Below are positions 34,137 through 46,746 of a stretch of DNA of 64,000 nucleotides, in pieces; the stretch's first letter is position 1, and each line of letters opens with the position of its first letter. Both the position numbers and the translations under genes were made by a program. The notes beneath the pieces were generated by a model. That model did no database searches. It worked only from the letters and a program-made list of their open reading frames with translations, and was not told the origin of the DNA. The stretch is taken from assembly GCA_022264855.1 (NCBI GenBank), contig JABYQU010000042.1, forward strand, positions 287,437-351,436. Direction: 5' to 3'. The DNA comes from Lenzites betulinus. Taxonomy: Eukaryota > Basidiomycota > Agaricomycetes > Polyporales > Polyporaceae.

Positions 34137-37100
34137 ATGGAGGCAAGCCAATCCTCACAGTCGCGTCATTCTTCTTCCTCCTCTGCTGTTGATTTGTCTG
34201 GAACGCCCGCTGGCCTTGGTAGTTCCCGTCCTGCAACACCTCTCTCGTCTGACAGTATTGCTCGGCGCCGGACTAGCTGGGGAGGAGCCAACGCTGTACA
34301 GGACCCTCTACGTTTCAACCTGCCGCCCTCTGACCAGGATTCCGCCCCGGGCCCGTCGCGTGCAGGGAATGCGACGTGGACCTCAACTGAAGACCCCTTC
34401 TTCTCACCCACCGATGAGGATCCGCCCTTTCGAGACTTCTCGTATCGTAACGGCGGGATGCGTTATCAAGACACCAGCGCCGTCTACTCAGCTTCTCAGC
34501 CGGGCCAATCCTCGGCCTCTCTCATTTCAACCCATTTCCGAGAGTCGGGGGACACCACCGACAGTACACGCGATGACGACGAGGCGCACCTCACATCAAA
34601 CATGTCACGTCAAGGGACAGGCACGGAGTGGGGAAGGGCGGATGGTGAGGAAGCAGAAAGGTCTGGTGCGTCGTCTCGAGGGAAGCGGCGGACGGTGCGG
34701 TACGCCGCGTCCCCACTCAAGAAGACGGGAACAACGTTAAAGGACTTCTCTCGCAACCTGAGACGCGCGTCTTTACGCGTCGTAAACTTCGGGGGGCTGG
34801 GTTTGGATGAGCATGTACGTCTAGGTGAAGCTCTCGAGTTCGAGAAGGACGAGGATGAGGATGACCTCCCCGACGAAGACGAAGCGTTGCCCGACCTAAC
34901 TAAGACGCTTCCTATCCGTGGGCGAACGTTAGGATGTCTGGGTCCACATAGCAAGCTTCGCCTCGCAATGTACAAATTCCTCGTATATCCGTAAGTCGCA
35001 CCTTCGTGCAATGGTGAAGTGCTCAATTTACACCAGATGGACTGAGCCTGTTATATTATTCCTCATCATCATCAACGGCCTCGTCCTTACCATACAAGCC
35101 TCTCGACCTCATGCCCTGCCACAGACTTGGCCAGATGATACCCCACCACCGCCGGTTGTTGGTTACTTCCACCGTTGGGAAGACTACGTGCTATTCGTTC
35201 TGTTCTGCTTATTCACGTGAGTACCGTTGTCCCCACCTGATAACATTGCTAACTGCAGCAGTCTGGAAGCGTTTGCACGCATATGTGTGTCTGGACTCCT
35301 ATTAGACCCCGAGGTCCCGATCTCCACGTTCTTTCGGTCGCCGTTTGCGACATATCCGGACATCGCACGCGCTCCCAACACAGCTGTGGAGGCGAGCTTC
35401 AACACCGCTCGCACTCCTTCCCTCACTGGCAACCATTCCCAATCCCAGCTGCAACGCGGGCTTTCGGTAACACAGCGCTTGAAGCTGCTTCGCAGAAACA
35501 TCGCTCGACCGTTCACCTTGGCACACCACTCCCTTGCGACACAACACACATCCTCAAATTCTGGGGGCAAGGGCACACCTTCTCGCCCACGCTCCGACAC
35601 TGCCCACTCCAAGAGCCCCATGGTCGAAAAGGCGCTATCGGGGGCTCAACACATGCACTCACATATCCGGAATCCCTCCGAGCCGACATTCCTTTCTAAG
35701 GTGCTGCGCTCCGACAACCCTAACGACACACTCTCGTTGCCATTCCGTTTGAGCGTCGAGGATGCCAGAGGGCAAACTCACCGTAACTTACCTTACCTGC
35801 GACATAGCTGGACCAGGATCGATTTCGTCGCTATCACGAGCTTTTGGATAACCGTCATCTTGGCAACTGCTGGTGCAGAGCATAGCAAGTATCATATCGG
35901 TCTTTTCCGAGCCATGAGCGTATTGCGTACGGCTAGACTGCTTGCCGTCACCTCCGGTACCACTGTAAGTTCTTGAGCCCGCAACGAGGAACGGTTGAAT
36001 CTCAAGCCTATATGCAGACCATCATGCGATCTCTGAAGACAGCTCGACCTCTTCTAGCAAGTGTATCCTACTTCGTACTGTTCGCCATGATCATTTTCTC
36101 GTGAGTGCGCATCTTTATTCAACACTTGGTAGCAGTTCTAAATACAGCTCCCCTTCACAGCATCGTCGGTATCCAGTCATTCAAGGGCTCTTTTCGCCGA
36201 ACATGCCAACTGCTTCCTGCTTTGGGTGAGGATGAGATATCCCTGGATCAGAACTGTGGCGGTTATATCGACCCCACGACTCTACAAACACTGGGTTACA
36301 TCAATGTCGATGGCGAGAACGCGGCAGCGAAAGGGTTCATATGCCCTTTGGGACAGATCTGCAAAGTACGCCTTGAAGTTTTGCGGAATGTTTCCCTTCT
36401 AACCTAGCCGCAACAGGAAAACGATGAAAATCCGCAAGCTAACCTGGAGAGTTTTGACGTGATCTACTATGCGGCGCTGCAAGTGGTCATCGTTTCCTCA
36501 GCGAACGGGGTATGCGACACGCCAACTTGCGAAATCTTTGCATCTGACCCTATTTGTTCATATCTAGTGGTCGGGCCTCATGTACCAGATGATGGACTCC
36601 GAGTTCTTCGTCTCGTGTTTCTTCTACATCGTCTGCATCATCGTTTTAAACTTCTGGCTCATCAACTTGTTCGTCGCGGTCATCACGAACACATTTTCCG
36701 CCATTCGGTCGGATACCAAGAAGAGTGCCTTCGGCGCAGCTCCGTACGTACACGTAACCGTCCCTGTTACCTGAAACGTTGTGACTAATCTAGAGTCTTC
36801 CAGTCTTGCGGTCGTAGCTGAGGAGAACGAGGAGGGGTGGTCGATGGTAGACGGTAGGCGAGTTGCCGGCAGAAACCGCATTCGGGATATCTACGAGAAC
36901 ATCCGCTGGTGCTGGGTGTTTTTCGCGCTGGCGTCACTCGTTCTTCAGGCAACCCGTACTGTCGACATCTCGTCGATGCACGCAGAGATCCTGGACAAGG
37001 GCGAACTGGCAATCACGATCACCTTCGACGTTGAGATCGTGATCAGGGTTCTCGCATACCTGCCTGACTGGCGGAAGTTCTTCTACAGGGGACAGAACGT

Positions 37101-40100
37101 ACTCGACTTGTTGCTCGCCATCGGTTCCAGCATTATCCAGATTCCCGCGATCCACCAGTCGTCGGTATATCCTTGGCTGACCATCTTCCAACTCATGCGT
37201 TTCTATCGCGTTATTCTGGAGATCCCTAGGATGAAGCCCTTGTTGGTAAGTAGACACGACACCGTCTCACGTTCTCGCGGTTTACCTTTCCCTCAGCTCG
37301 CCGTATTCGGGAACATGTACGGTCTGGCGAACATGTCTCTGTTCCTCATCGAGATCAATCTACTAGCGGCGTTGTTCGCGGTACAGCTCGTCGGGGGAGA
37401 CGTCCAGTCTGGAGACTTGATCGACTTCGGGACTCTGTACAACTCGTTCCTGGGGGTCTATCAAGTGTTCTCGTCCGAGAATTGGACGGATGTGCTTTAC
37501 AAGGCTTCAGTTCCAGAGGTGCCCCTTCGCCAATCTGTCATCGTGGTACTATTTGTTTCTGGCTGGATGTTCTTCGCAAACTGTACGTTCCCTGCGGCTA
37601 TGTCATAGCTGTCACTGACATATTTTCCAGATATCGTGCTGCAGATGTTCATCGCCGTCATCAACGAGAACTTTGATGTTGCTGAGGAGTCGAAGCGCAG
37701 TAGGCAAGCCTCTCACTACTGGGCCTCCCATCGACCTCAACAAGTACGCTCCACCTGGGTCCGCAAGTTGAATCCGTACCGTTGGTTCAAGGCCCAGCCT
37801 AAGGCCGTCGAGGTGGAGTTGCCATCGAACCTGGTACTTCCCATGCAGAAAGCTCTTGTGCAGGACTACGGGCTTCCGAAGCGGGAGAATTCTTTTGTCG
37901 TATGTCTATTCCCCTTCGTCTCATCCTATGCTAAGTGCTAACTACCACACTAGGACTCGAAGACGCGTCGTGGTGGCTCACAGCGACAATATACTGCCAA
38001 ATCCACTCTGAGACGACTACAGCGCCTCTTCGCAGGCGAGATCACGGCAGGAGATGTCCCGCTCACGACTCTCCGCAACACTCGCCGCGAGTCTGTTGCT
38101 ACCGCAGACCCGGTTGACGAAGAGACCGAGAGGCATCTGTAAGTGCCCAGCAGTTTCTATGCCTACTTCCCACTGACACCATTCGTTTACAGTGAAGTCT
38201 TAGCTGCTCTGAACAACGACGCAGTTGACGTCGAGGAGTTGAACGACGCCCTCTACGAGCGCCGAGCCCAGAAGGCCGACTTTATCCGGAATCACCCTAC
38301 GTACGACAAGACGTTCTGGATTTTCTCTCAGAAGAACTGGTTGCGCAAGATGTGCCAGAAGCTCGTTGCACCAGCGGGCGGAGACCGCATTTTCGGAACC
38401 CCCCATTCGCCTGTAGCTCATCCTATATTCCAGCTCCTGCTCCTTCTCACCGTGATTGGAGGCATCGTTGTAGAGAGCATAGCGACGCCGGTATATCGCC
38501 GCAACTTCTACGCCGAGAATGGGCAAGTCCGGGGAACCTGGTTTGACCTCGCCGAAGGATCGTTCGCACTGGTCCTGCTCTTGGAATTCGTCATCAAGAT
38601 CATCGCGGATGGTTTCTCGTTTACACCAAACGCATACATCCGCAGCATTTGGAATATCCTTGATTTCTTCATCCTAGTGGGCATCCTCATCAACGCGACG
38701 ACAGGTCTCATCTTCATCGGCGGTTTGAGTCGTGTCACTCGTGCTCTGAAGGCTCTCCGCGCCCTCCGCCTCATCACACTCATTGAGAAGATGCGTTCCA
38801 CCTTCGAGTCGTTGATCATCTCGGGTATCGCTCGTATCCTCGACGCTGCGCTCCTCGCGATCCTCTACATGATTCCCTACGCCGTGTGGGGTCTGAACAT
38901 CTTCGCGGGCGTCACGAACGAATGTAATGACACCTCCGTGGCCGGGATTGCCGACTGCGTCAACGAATATTCCACGGGGTTCGTAAACGACGGCAACTCC
39001 TTCACCTACCTCGTGCCGCGAGTGTGGGACAATCCGGCGCCATCTACGACGTTCTCCTTCGACAGCTTCAGGTCATCGCTCCTCATTCTCTTTGAGATCG
39101 TGTCTCTCGAAGGCTGGGTAGACGTTCTAGGTGTTGCGACGAGCGTCACGGGTGAAGGCCTGCAGCCGCAGACCAACGCGGCGGTGGCCAACTCGATCTT
39201 CTTCCTCATCTACAACTTGCTGGGAGGTGTAGTCATCTTCACGCTATTCGTCAGGTAAGCCCGCTTCGCAAGTGAAAGTTGTGTAAGACGCTCATACATT
39301 CACAGTATCATCATCGGCAACTTCACGTCGAAGACCGGCTCCGCGCTACTGACACAGGCTCAACGAGAATGGATCGACTTGCAGAAGCTCATCAAAAGGC
39401 AGCGGCCTTCGAAGCGTCCCAAGATGAGACCCACCTGGGCTATCAGGCAGTGGTGCTATGACCGTGCTGTCCATAAGCATGGTTGGTGGCATCGTATGAT
39501 GACCGTCCTCTACACGCTGCACGTCATCGCTCTTATGTACGTGCATGAAACCTACTGTGCCTCCCATATACTCACCGACTTTGATAGGACGCAAACGTTC
39601 ACGCCGCAGCACATTTTGGACGAGATACGCAGTGAGTATATTCCGTCCATCTATCGCTGTAACGTCCCTGACCATGTCGTTTTCAGGCGATTTCTTCATC
39701 TTCGTCACAGTGCTCTACGTCGTGGATATTATCGTGAGAATGTTCGGCCTGGGATGGACGAGCTACAGCGCGAACGGCTGGAATATCTTCGACATCATCG
39801 TCGCAGGCGGCAGTCTTGGCGCCACTTTGATAGTGCGCTTCAACACGGGAGGCTTCGTCATCCAACAGCTGCAGAAGCTCTTCATCACCAGCATCGCTTT
39901 CAAACTCGTGCAACGCGTCAACAGTCTCAACAAGCTGTTCAAGACTGCCGTGTATGTCGCCTTCCGTGTGATTGTGTGTCTTGTGACGCTAACGCCATCA
40001 ACAGGGGAAGTCTTCCTGTCATTCTCAGTCTGCTGGGCCTCTGGGTCATTCTGTTCCTCTTCTTCGCGATCCTATACGTCGAGGTCTTCAGTCTGACGAA

Positions 40101-41768
40101 ATGGAACACGGGCGAAGGCCGCAACGCGAACTATTCCAGCATGGCGAAGGCTCTAGTGATGTTAGCCTTCATGACAACAGGGTCAGTGCACGTTTTGTAT
40201 AACGCGAGGTAACATTGCTCACGGCCTGTGTAGAGAAGGATGGAATGAGTACATGCACGACTTGTGAGTCTGAAATCATACTGTGATGCACTCCCGATGT
40301 TAACACTCTCACTCCTCCAGTGCTCTGGTGTACCCCCGTTGCACGATCGGACCTGGTGGAGACACTGACTGTGGTAGCGTCTACTGGTCGTTCACCCTGT
40401 TCATCGCCTGGAACCTGCTGAGCATGGTTGGTTTTTCTTGTGCATGATTGCGGAATGATGCTCATGAACGAATATACAGTACATCTTCGCCAACTTGTTC
40501 ACCGGTGTGGTCGTCGAGAGTTTCTACTACGTCTTCCAGATGTCTAGCGGCGCCAAGTCTATCACCCGAGAAGAGATGCGCGCGTTCAAGAAGGTTTGGG
40601 CCGAGTTCGCGAACCCGAAGACAGGTTACCTCGAGCGCACAAACTTCGTCCGATTCTTCGGGGTACGTAAATCGTTTAGAATCAAGTTTACCTTGGCTAA
40701 TTCATGCTTTAGAAATTGAGCGGCATCTTCGAAGTCCGGATCTACCCTGCAGAATACAGCGCTCATAGGATCATGTCATTCTCGAAGGATCCTCAGGGTC
40801 GTGATTCGTGGTCGGAGAAAATCGTCGAGGGTTACGACTTCAATAAGGTTGAGGCGATTCTGAGCAGCGTCGACCGTGCAGCTATCAAGCGAAGGAAGAA
40901 CCTATACAACCGCCTGTACCATGAGGCCCGCATCTCCCACGAGCCCGGGAAGGGCATTTCGTTCACCAACATGCTCTTGCTTTTGGCACATCACAAGTTG
41001 ATTGTCGACAAGGAAGCCCTGGTGTACGTATTCGCGCAGGCACGGGTCGTGTGTTCGGCAGACACTGACAGTCTTCTATAGCTTGAAGGATCTCGTCGTG
41101 CGAACGGAGACGAACAAGCTCGTTACCGACCTCGTGGACTTTGACCGCGTGCAGTCGCTGTTGTTGATGATCCTATACCGCCGGCGGTACGTTGCTCAGC
41201 GGGAACAGGCGCGGATGCAAGACATGGGCATGGTCCAGACGGGTCAGTGCAAACGTCATGGCCCGGAGGCTGCCGGTCACTCATGGCTTTACAGACATCC
41301 CTGCTATCATCGTGGACGACTTCCCGGCGACCCCACCAATGATCACTCGCGACATCACATCCCCAGGCCAGACACCCATTCATCGTTTCGGCGATGGGGA
41401 CACCTCTTCCGCCATGTCGCCAGGCATCCTGCAGTCTCCCGACTTGTCATTTGGTGTGGACACACCTTCACGACGGATGTTGCAAAGGCGACAGCGAACA
41501 AGCGACATCAGCATGTTGTCGATCGATATGAGTGGCAGGTGAGTATTTACGTCGTCTATGTGGTGCGCCGCGCTAAGTGCAGGCGCAGGTTGGACGGGTC
41601 AATGTCAAGGGAATCGCGTTCTGGAGATGAAGACGACATGTTGTCGGAGATGCAACATTCGATGTGGAACGGTAAGCCCACACTGACCTGTCCGCGGTAC
41701 TCTGTGCTGACCTCTCTACCCTCCGTCTAGACATGCTATTAGAAGCCGCAGAAGAGGACAAGGAGTAG
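34137..41768 (+). CDS. CCH1: CCH1 voltage-gated calcium channel alpha subunit, 2139 aa
   Basis: Pore subunit of the fungal high-affinity plasma-membrane Ca2+ channel (partner Mid1). Twenty-four exons: 34137-34990, 35037-35216, 35259-35964, 36018-36100, 36161-36365, 36417-36509, 36568-36743, 36804-37245, 37297-37582, 37631-37899, 37954-38138, 38193-39254, 39306-39536, 39588-39631, 39687-39951, 40005-40181, 40234-40263, 40321-40426, 40480-40662, 40713-41023, 41082-41242, 41295-41538, 41583-41671, 41731-41768; every junction keeps frame. Four six-span repeats are visible. Pore loops read SSANGW (I), SSENWTD (II), SLEGWVD (III) and TGEGWNE (IV), an N/E/E/E filter. The repeat III S4 is the best charged ([20 protein letters not shown]). 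Long disordered tails flank the core; an EF-hand-like region follows repeat IV ([15 protein letters not shown]). Length fits the family. Confidence 0.95.
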
Positions 41769-42158
41769 AACTTGCACGCAGACCGTTACACGTTCATTGC
41801 ACATACAGGACTTTTTCAGGGACTCTAGGGTATTGCATATTGTAGAGATATTGCATCAGTAGTGTAGACCAACTTTGCACCTAATTTATCGGTGGCTCTC
41901 TGAGCCCCTTGCTCTCGCCATCCGTCTCCAGTATGCACTCACTGTCTGGAGAGCTTCGGACGTTCGGAGACTCGAGGATCAAATATTATCGTGATCCAGG
42001 ACAGAGTCTGCCTGATCGGAGTTAAGATCTGAGATCCGATAAACCTTGTTCTGCGGCAGCGAGGCTGGGCCAGGGTCTGACTTGCCCGCAACTTTTTGCC
42101 CTGCCGCCGTCGTCGAGCTCCCCATCCTCCCCGCCGTCTAGACGATTTCCTGCCCAGC
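41769..42158. other. Intergenic between CCH1 and eIF3a
   Basis: About 390 bp with no gene. It contains the CCH1 3' flank and the eIF3a promoter; a pyrimidine-rich leader (CCTCCCCGCCGTC) precedes the ATG. Confidence 0.5.
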
Positions 42159-45100
42159 ATGGCGCCGTTTTCAAAACCTGAAACGGTCCTCAAACAGGCC
42201 GAAGGCCTTGTCTCTGTCGGCCAAACTCATGCCGCCCTGCAGTCCCTCACAGAGATGTTCTCATCTAAACGATTCCGCGCGACCCCTCTGGCCTCCCTGG
42301 AACCTATCATGCTCCGCTTCATTGAGCTCTGCGTTGACTTGCGCAAAGGCCGTACGGCGAAAGAAGGTCTCATGCAATATAAGAACATCGCGCAAAACTC
42401 TAGCGTGGGCTCGATCGAGGTGGTCATCAGCAAATTCATTCAGCTTTCGGACGCGAAGGTCCAGGAGGCGCAGGAAAAGGCCGACAAGGCTGTCGCTCTT
42501 GACGTCGATGACTTGGAGGCCAGCGAGACCCCAGAAAGCATCTTGCTTGGCGCGGTCAGTGGCGACCAGAGCAAGGACCGGACGGACAGGGCCCTTGTCA
42601 CCCCGTGGCTCAAGTTCCTCTGGGAGAGCTACCGTACTGCTCTCGAGACCCTCAAAAACAATGCCCGGCTGGAGACCATCTACCAGGTCAGTCTTCACCC
42701 GCTTATGCACGTTCCCATGACGTAACATAGCTCGCCGGTGTAGCAAATTGCCCAGCAAGCATTCAAGTTCTGTCTGAAGCACCAGCGCAAGGTGGAATTC
42801 CGCCGCCTTTGCGAAACCCTCCGCCTCCATCTTTCCAATGTCGCGAAGTACGCGCACCAGCCCCATGCCATCAACCTATCCGACCCCGAGACACTACAAC
42901 GTCATCTTGACACCCGTTTCGCCCAGTTGAACACTTCTGTAGAGCTTGAGCTCTGGCAGGAGGCCTTCCGCTCCGTTGAGGACGTTCACAACCTCCTTAC
43001 CATGGCAAAGAAGGCGCCGCGCCCGGCAATGATGGCTAACTACTACGAGAAGTTGACCAAAATCTTCCTCATGAGCGGAAACGCACTATACCATGCCGCC
43101 GCATGGGGCCGCTACTACGCGGTAGTGACCGCTATTGGCGGCAAGTCAGACGAGGAAATGAGCCGACTTGCAGGTCAGGTCCTTGTGAGCGCCCTCGCAG
43201 TCCCCGTCGGTATCCAGGGCGAGGAAGGAGCCGAGGAAATGAAGGGCAAGGGCGCTCGCCTATCGGCGTTACTTGGGCTCACCAAGACGCCGACAAGAGC
43301 TGGCTTGTTGCGGGAGGCTGTAAGTCTGTTGCCGCATATGTCCGCATTGTACTGACGCCTCTCATTAGTTGGCACGTAATGTGCTCAAGCTCTCGCCGGA
43401 GTCTGTCAAGTCTCTCTACAATGTTCTCGAAGTCACATTTGAACCCCTCACCCTCTGTTCCTCTGTCGCCCCCCTCCTGAAGTCTCTTGCCGTCGACTCT
43501 TCCTACGCTTCCTATGTCCCTCTCCTGCAGCATGCTCTCCTATCCCGTCTCCTCTCTCAGCTCTCCCAAGTCTACACCTCTATCATGATCAGCAACCTGC
43601 TTGAGCTTGTCACTCCTCTGCGAGAGGTCGCTGTGGAGGGCTCTGGCTCCTACGACAACGAACAGATCGAGGCCTATGTGATGGGCTGTGCTCGTCGCGA
43701 CGAGTTGAGCGTGCGCGTTGACCATGCTGCAGGGAGCATGACCTTCACGGACAGTCCCTTCGCCGCTGTCGAAGACCCCAGCTCGTCGACTTCTATGGTC
43801 AATGTCAGCGCTGTGCAACCCTCTACGTCCGAGTTCATCCGCACCCGTCTCAGCAATGTCGCTCTCAGCCTGCATAACTCACTTACCGCCCTCTATCCCC
43901 CCGTTGCACCCACTGAGGAGGAGCAACAGGCCAAGTTCACCGCCCTCGCGGCCGCTGCGCAGGCTGAGCGCGAAGCTCTCCAGATCCGCCGCTCACTTGT
44001 TGCTCGTCGACGCGAGTTGCTCTCCGAGCTGTCCGTCCGCAAGGAGAAGGAGGAGGCCAGCCGCCGTGCCGAGATTCTCCGCCGCCAGCAAGAAGAGGAG
44101 GCGCGCCGTGCCGCTCAAGAGCTCCGCAACAAGGAAGTTGAGCGTGCAAGACGAGAGATCGAGAACATCCGTGCAGAGGAGGCGAAGAAGCTCGCTCAGA
44201 GTCTCAAGGAGAAGGGCACGCTCAAGGTCGACATCAAGGTGTGTTTCGTTTGTGGGCAAAGGATTTTTCTGTCCCTGATCAAATCTGTTTAGGATATGGA
44301 GAGTCTCAACCCAGACAACCTCATGCGTCTCCAAGTCGAGCAGCTCGAGAAGGAGAAGAAGGAGCTGAATGAGCGCATGCGTGTTCTCACGAAGCGTCTC
44401 GACCACGTGGAACGTGCCTACCGCAAAGAGGAACGCCCCCTACTTGCCAAGGACTACGAGCAGCAGCAGGCGAACGATCGTGCCGTCTTCGAGGAGACAC
44501 AGAAGGCGCGCATCGAGAGCCACCGTGCCGCGCACGAACAAGACGTCTACACGAAGCATCGCCTGACGCGGATGCTCAGCGAGTACACCAAACTCAAGGA
44601 GTCAATCCATGCTCGCAAGGGCGAGGAGTTTGCGAAGAAGCAGCACGACGCGCAGACGAAGATGGATCAGGAGAAGGCGAAGCGTCGCGCCGAGGTCCTC
44701 AAGGCGCGCGAAGAGGAGCGCCAACGCCTGGAGGAGGAGGAGCGCATCAGGAGAGAACAGGAGGAGGAGGAAGCGCGCATGGAAGAAGGTTTGCACACTT
44801 CCTTCGCAGCAGTGGCAATCTTTGCTAATGTCTTCCTGTGCAGAGCGTCTTGCAGAGGAGAGACGCCGAGAGGAGGAGGAGGAAGCCGCCCGCGTTCTCG
44901 AAGAGGAGAAGAAGCGCGAGGCGGAGGAGCGTGCCGCCGCTATGCGCAAGCAGAGAGAGGAGGAGCGCCAGCAGGCGATGGAGGCTGCCCGCCGCCAGCA
45001 GGAACGCGAGGAAGAGGCCATGCGCCGGCAAGCCGAGCGCAAGCGGGGCGCCGTGGCACCCCCGGCAGCCGCACCCCCTGCTGCTGCCCGTCCGGTGGCC

Positions 45101-45430
45101 GAGACCGGTGTCTGGCGTCGCTCGGCGGCCAGTGCCGTCCCTCCCTCTCGTGCGGACACGGCGACCCCGCCTCGGTCAGAGAGCCCAGCGCCAAAGTACC
45201 GTCCCGGTGCCCTCGCCGCCGCGGGTGGTGCTGGTGGTGGCTGGCGTGCACGCACGGCTGCCAAGGAGGGTGGTGCTGCTCCTTCAGGCGACACGACTCC
45301 CGCAAGGCCCGCTTCCCCTGCCGTCCCGCCACCCGCAAAGGAGGCGCCGAAGAACGACGAAGGCTTCCAGACGGTCGCACCTCAGAAGAAGTGGGGCGCG
45401 TCGCGGTTGGGTGCTAGGAGGCCGGCGTAA
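42159..45430 (+). CDS. TIF32: Translation initiation factor eIF3 subunit a, 1018 aa
   Basis: Largest scaffold subunit of eIF3, which recruits the 43S complex to mRNA in the cytosol. Five exons: 42159-42686, 42744-43319, 43369-44238, 44293-44788 and 44844-45430; frame open throughout. It starts [20 protein letters not shown], a conserved eIF3a N-terminus, followed by KPETVLK/A helices and the PCI region at roughly residues 320-500. From residue 580 it becomes a very long charged helix rich in Glu and Arg ([40 protein letters not shown]), typical of the spectrin-like region. The tail is Pro/Ala/Arg-rich and ends [20 protein letters not shown]. The long frames in other phases over exons 4-5 are shadows of this repetitive coding sequence. 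Confidence 0.96.
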
Positions 45431-46746
45431 GCCTTAGGTATACTCCTCTATGTTGCCGTGGGCGTTTGCCGTTCGGTTTATGCATGCTTTGCCCTTGTTT
45501 TTGAGTTTCGTCGTTTGGTATGCAGATATCATCACGTCTCTGTCTACAACCCACGACATTCACGGTTTCTCACGGACGCGATGTACTGATGGCTCGCTGT
45601 ATCGATAGTGGTATAGCTAGACTCCATGCTACGTAGTTCCTAATCTCACCATGCATCTCCGTTTCTTTCTGCGAGCGTGTGGTGAACGTGCCTATAATAT
45701 TCCGTTCGATCGCCCTGGATCTAAAGAGGGGGGAGAATACTAGGGCTGTGGTGAGTCCTAACAAGTATATTACCTGTCCTTCGTATCCTCGGATCCTGAC
45801 CCAAGCTTTTGAGTCATGTAGCATTATCTAGTTAAGCCGGAACGCGGTTTCAAACTGTCGGCTGTTACGAAGATGTGCATGCAGCCAGATATCCGTATAC
45901 CGTATATGCCAACATGACAGATCTGACAGGTCATATGTCCAGAATCCCTCGCGACTCGTGGTATTCGGATTGCAACAAGGCCCCAAGCTCTGGAAATCTG
46001 ATTGAACACGGCTGACTCGGTCGTGTTTTGCTGCTATGTGGACTCACAGCAACCACGCTGACCGGCGTCCGTAGCGCGGGGATATTATGAAGTTACGTCG
46101 TTAGAAGGCGTTCTGGTATGGCATCCGTAACGGGTCAGCTTCGTAGCGCCCATGTAGACGCCGACGGCACGCGATTTTCTTGGAAAGTCCTCTGTCACCC
46201 CTCGCTCGACCGCCTCTTATAACCATAGATATTCTGAATTTATCGCTGATTGAATGAACGGGAGCTCTGGCAAGTCGGTGCTATTCCCGCGCGTGGCATG
46301 ATATCACAAGATGTCCGGGATTTGTGCTACCTCCACGAGCATACCCGTACCCAATGATTGTGACAGTGGCGTGCATGATGTCGCAAAGGGTTTTTTGCAT
46401 GGGGTTTGCATGCTCCGGCAGCACAAGTAATAAGCGCCGGGTGGCCACAAGCGCCGGTCTGTCTATGCACCGCGATCTGGCCTGTAACTTCTGGGGCGAA
46501 GATTGCTAAGCTCTGTGGTAGTAATAATGCGCTTGAGTGCATCCATTGGTCTCTAAATGTATATGAATCATGCAACTTCATGCAAATCTGCGCCCTACAT
46601 GAGAGCTTGAAGGTGCACACACGCTTGTCACATAGTGTGACAGGACGCGTTGGCGCGTCGCGGCATGTTTGTTCACTGAACGAACGTGTTCTTTCCCACT
46701 CGACCTGCTCGCTATCGACTTCCTTTCAGCTCACACGCTTGCGCAA
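45431..46746. other. Intergenic, no gene supported
   Basis: About 1.3 kb. Only short unrecognised frames occur. A TATA-like CTTATAACC is at about 46214, too far from the next ATG to assign. An open stretch just before 46747, without ATG, could belong to an extra upstream exon of the 703-aa gene. Confidence 0.45.

Noticed and set aside
44602..45437. Long frames on both strands over the eIF3a 3' half
   Set aside because: They overlap the clear eIF3a coding exons; GAG/GCG-rich codons leave other frames free of stops.
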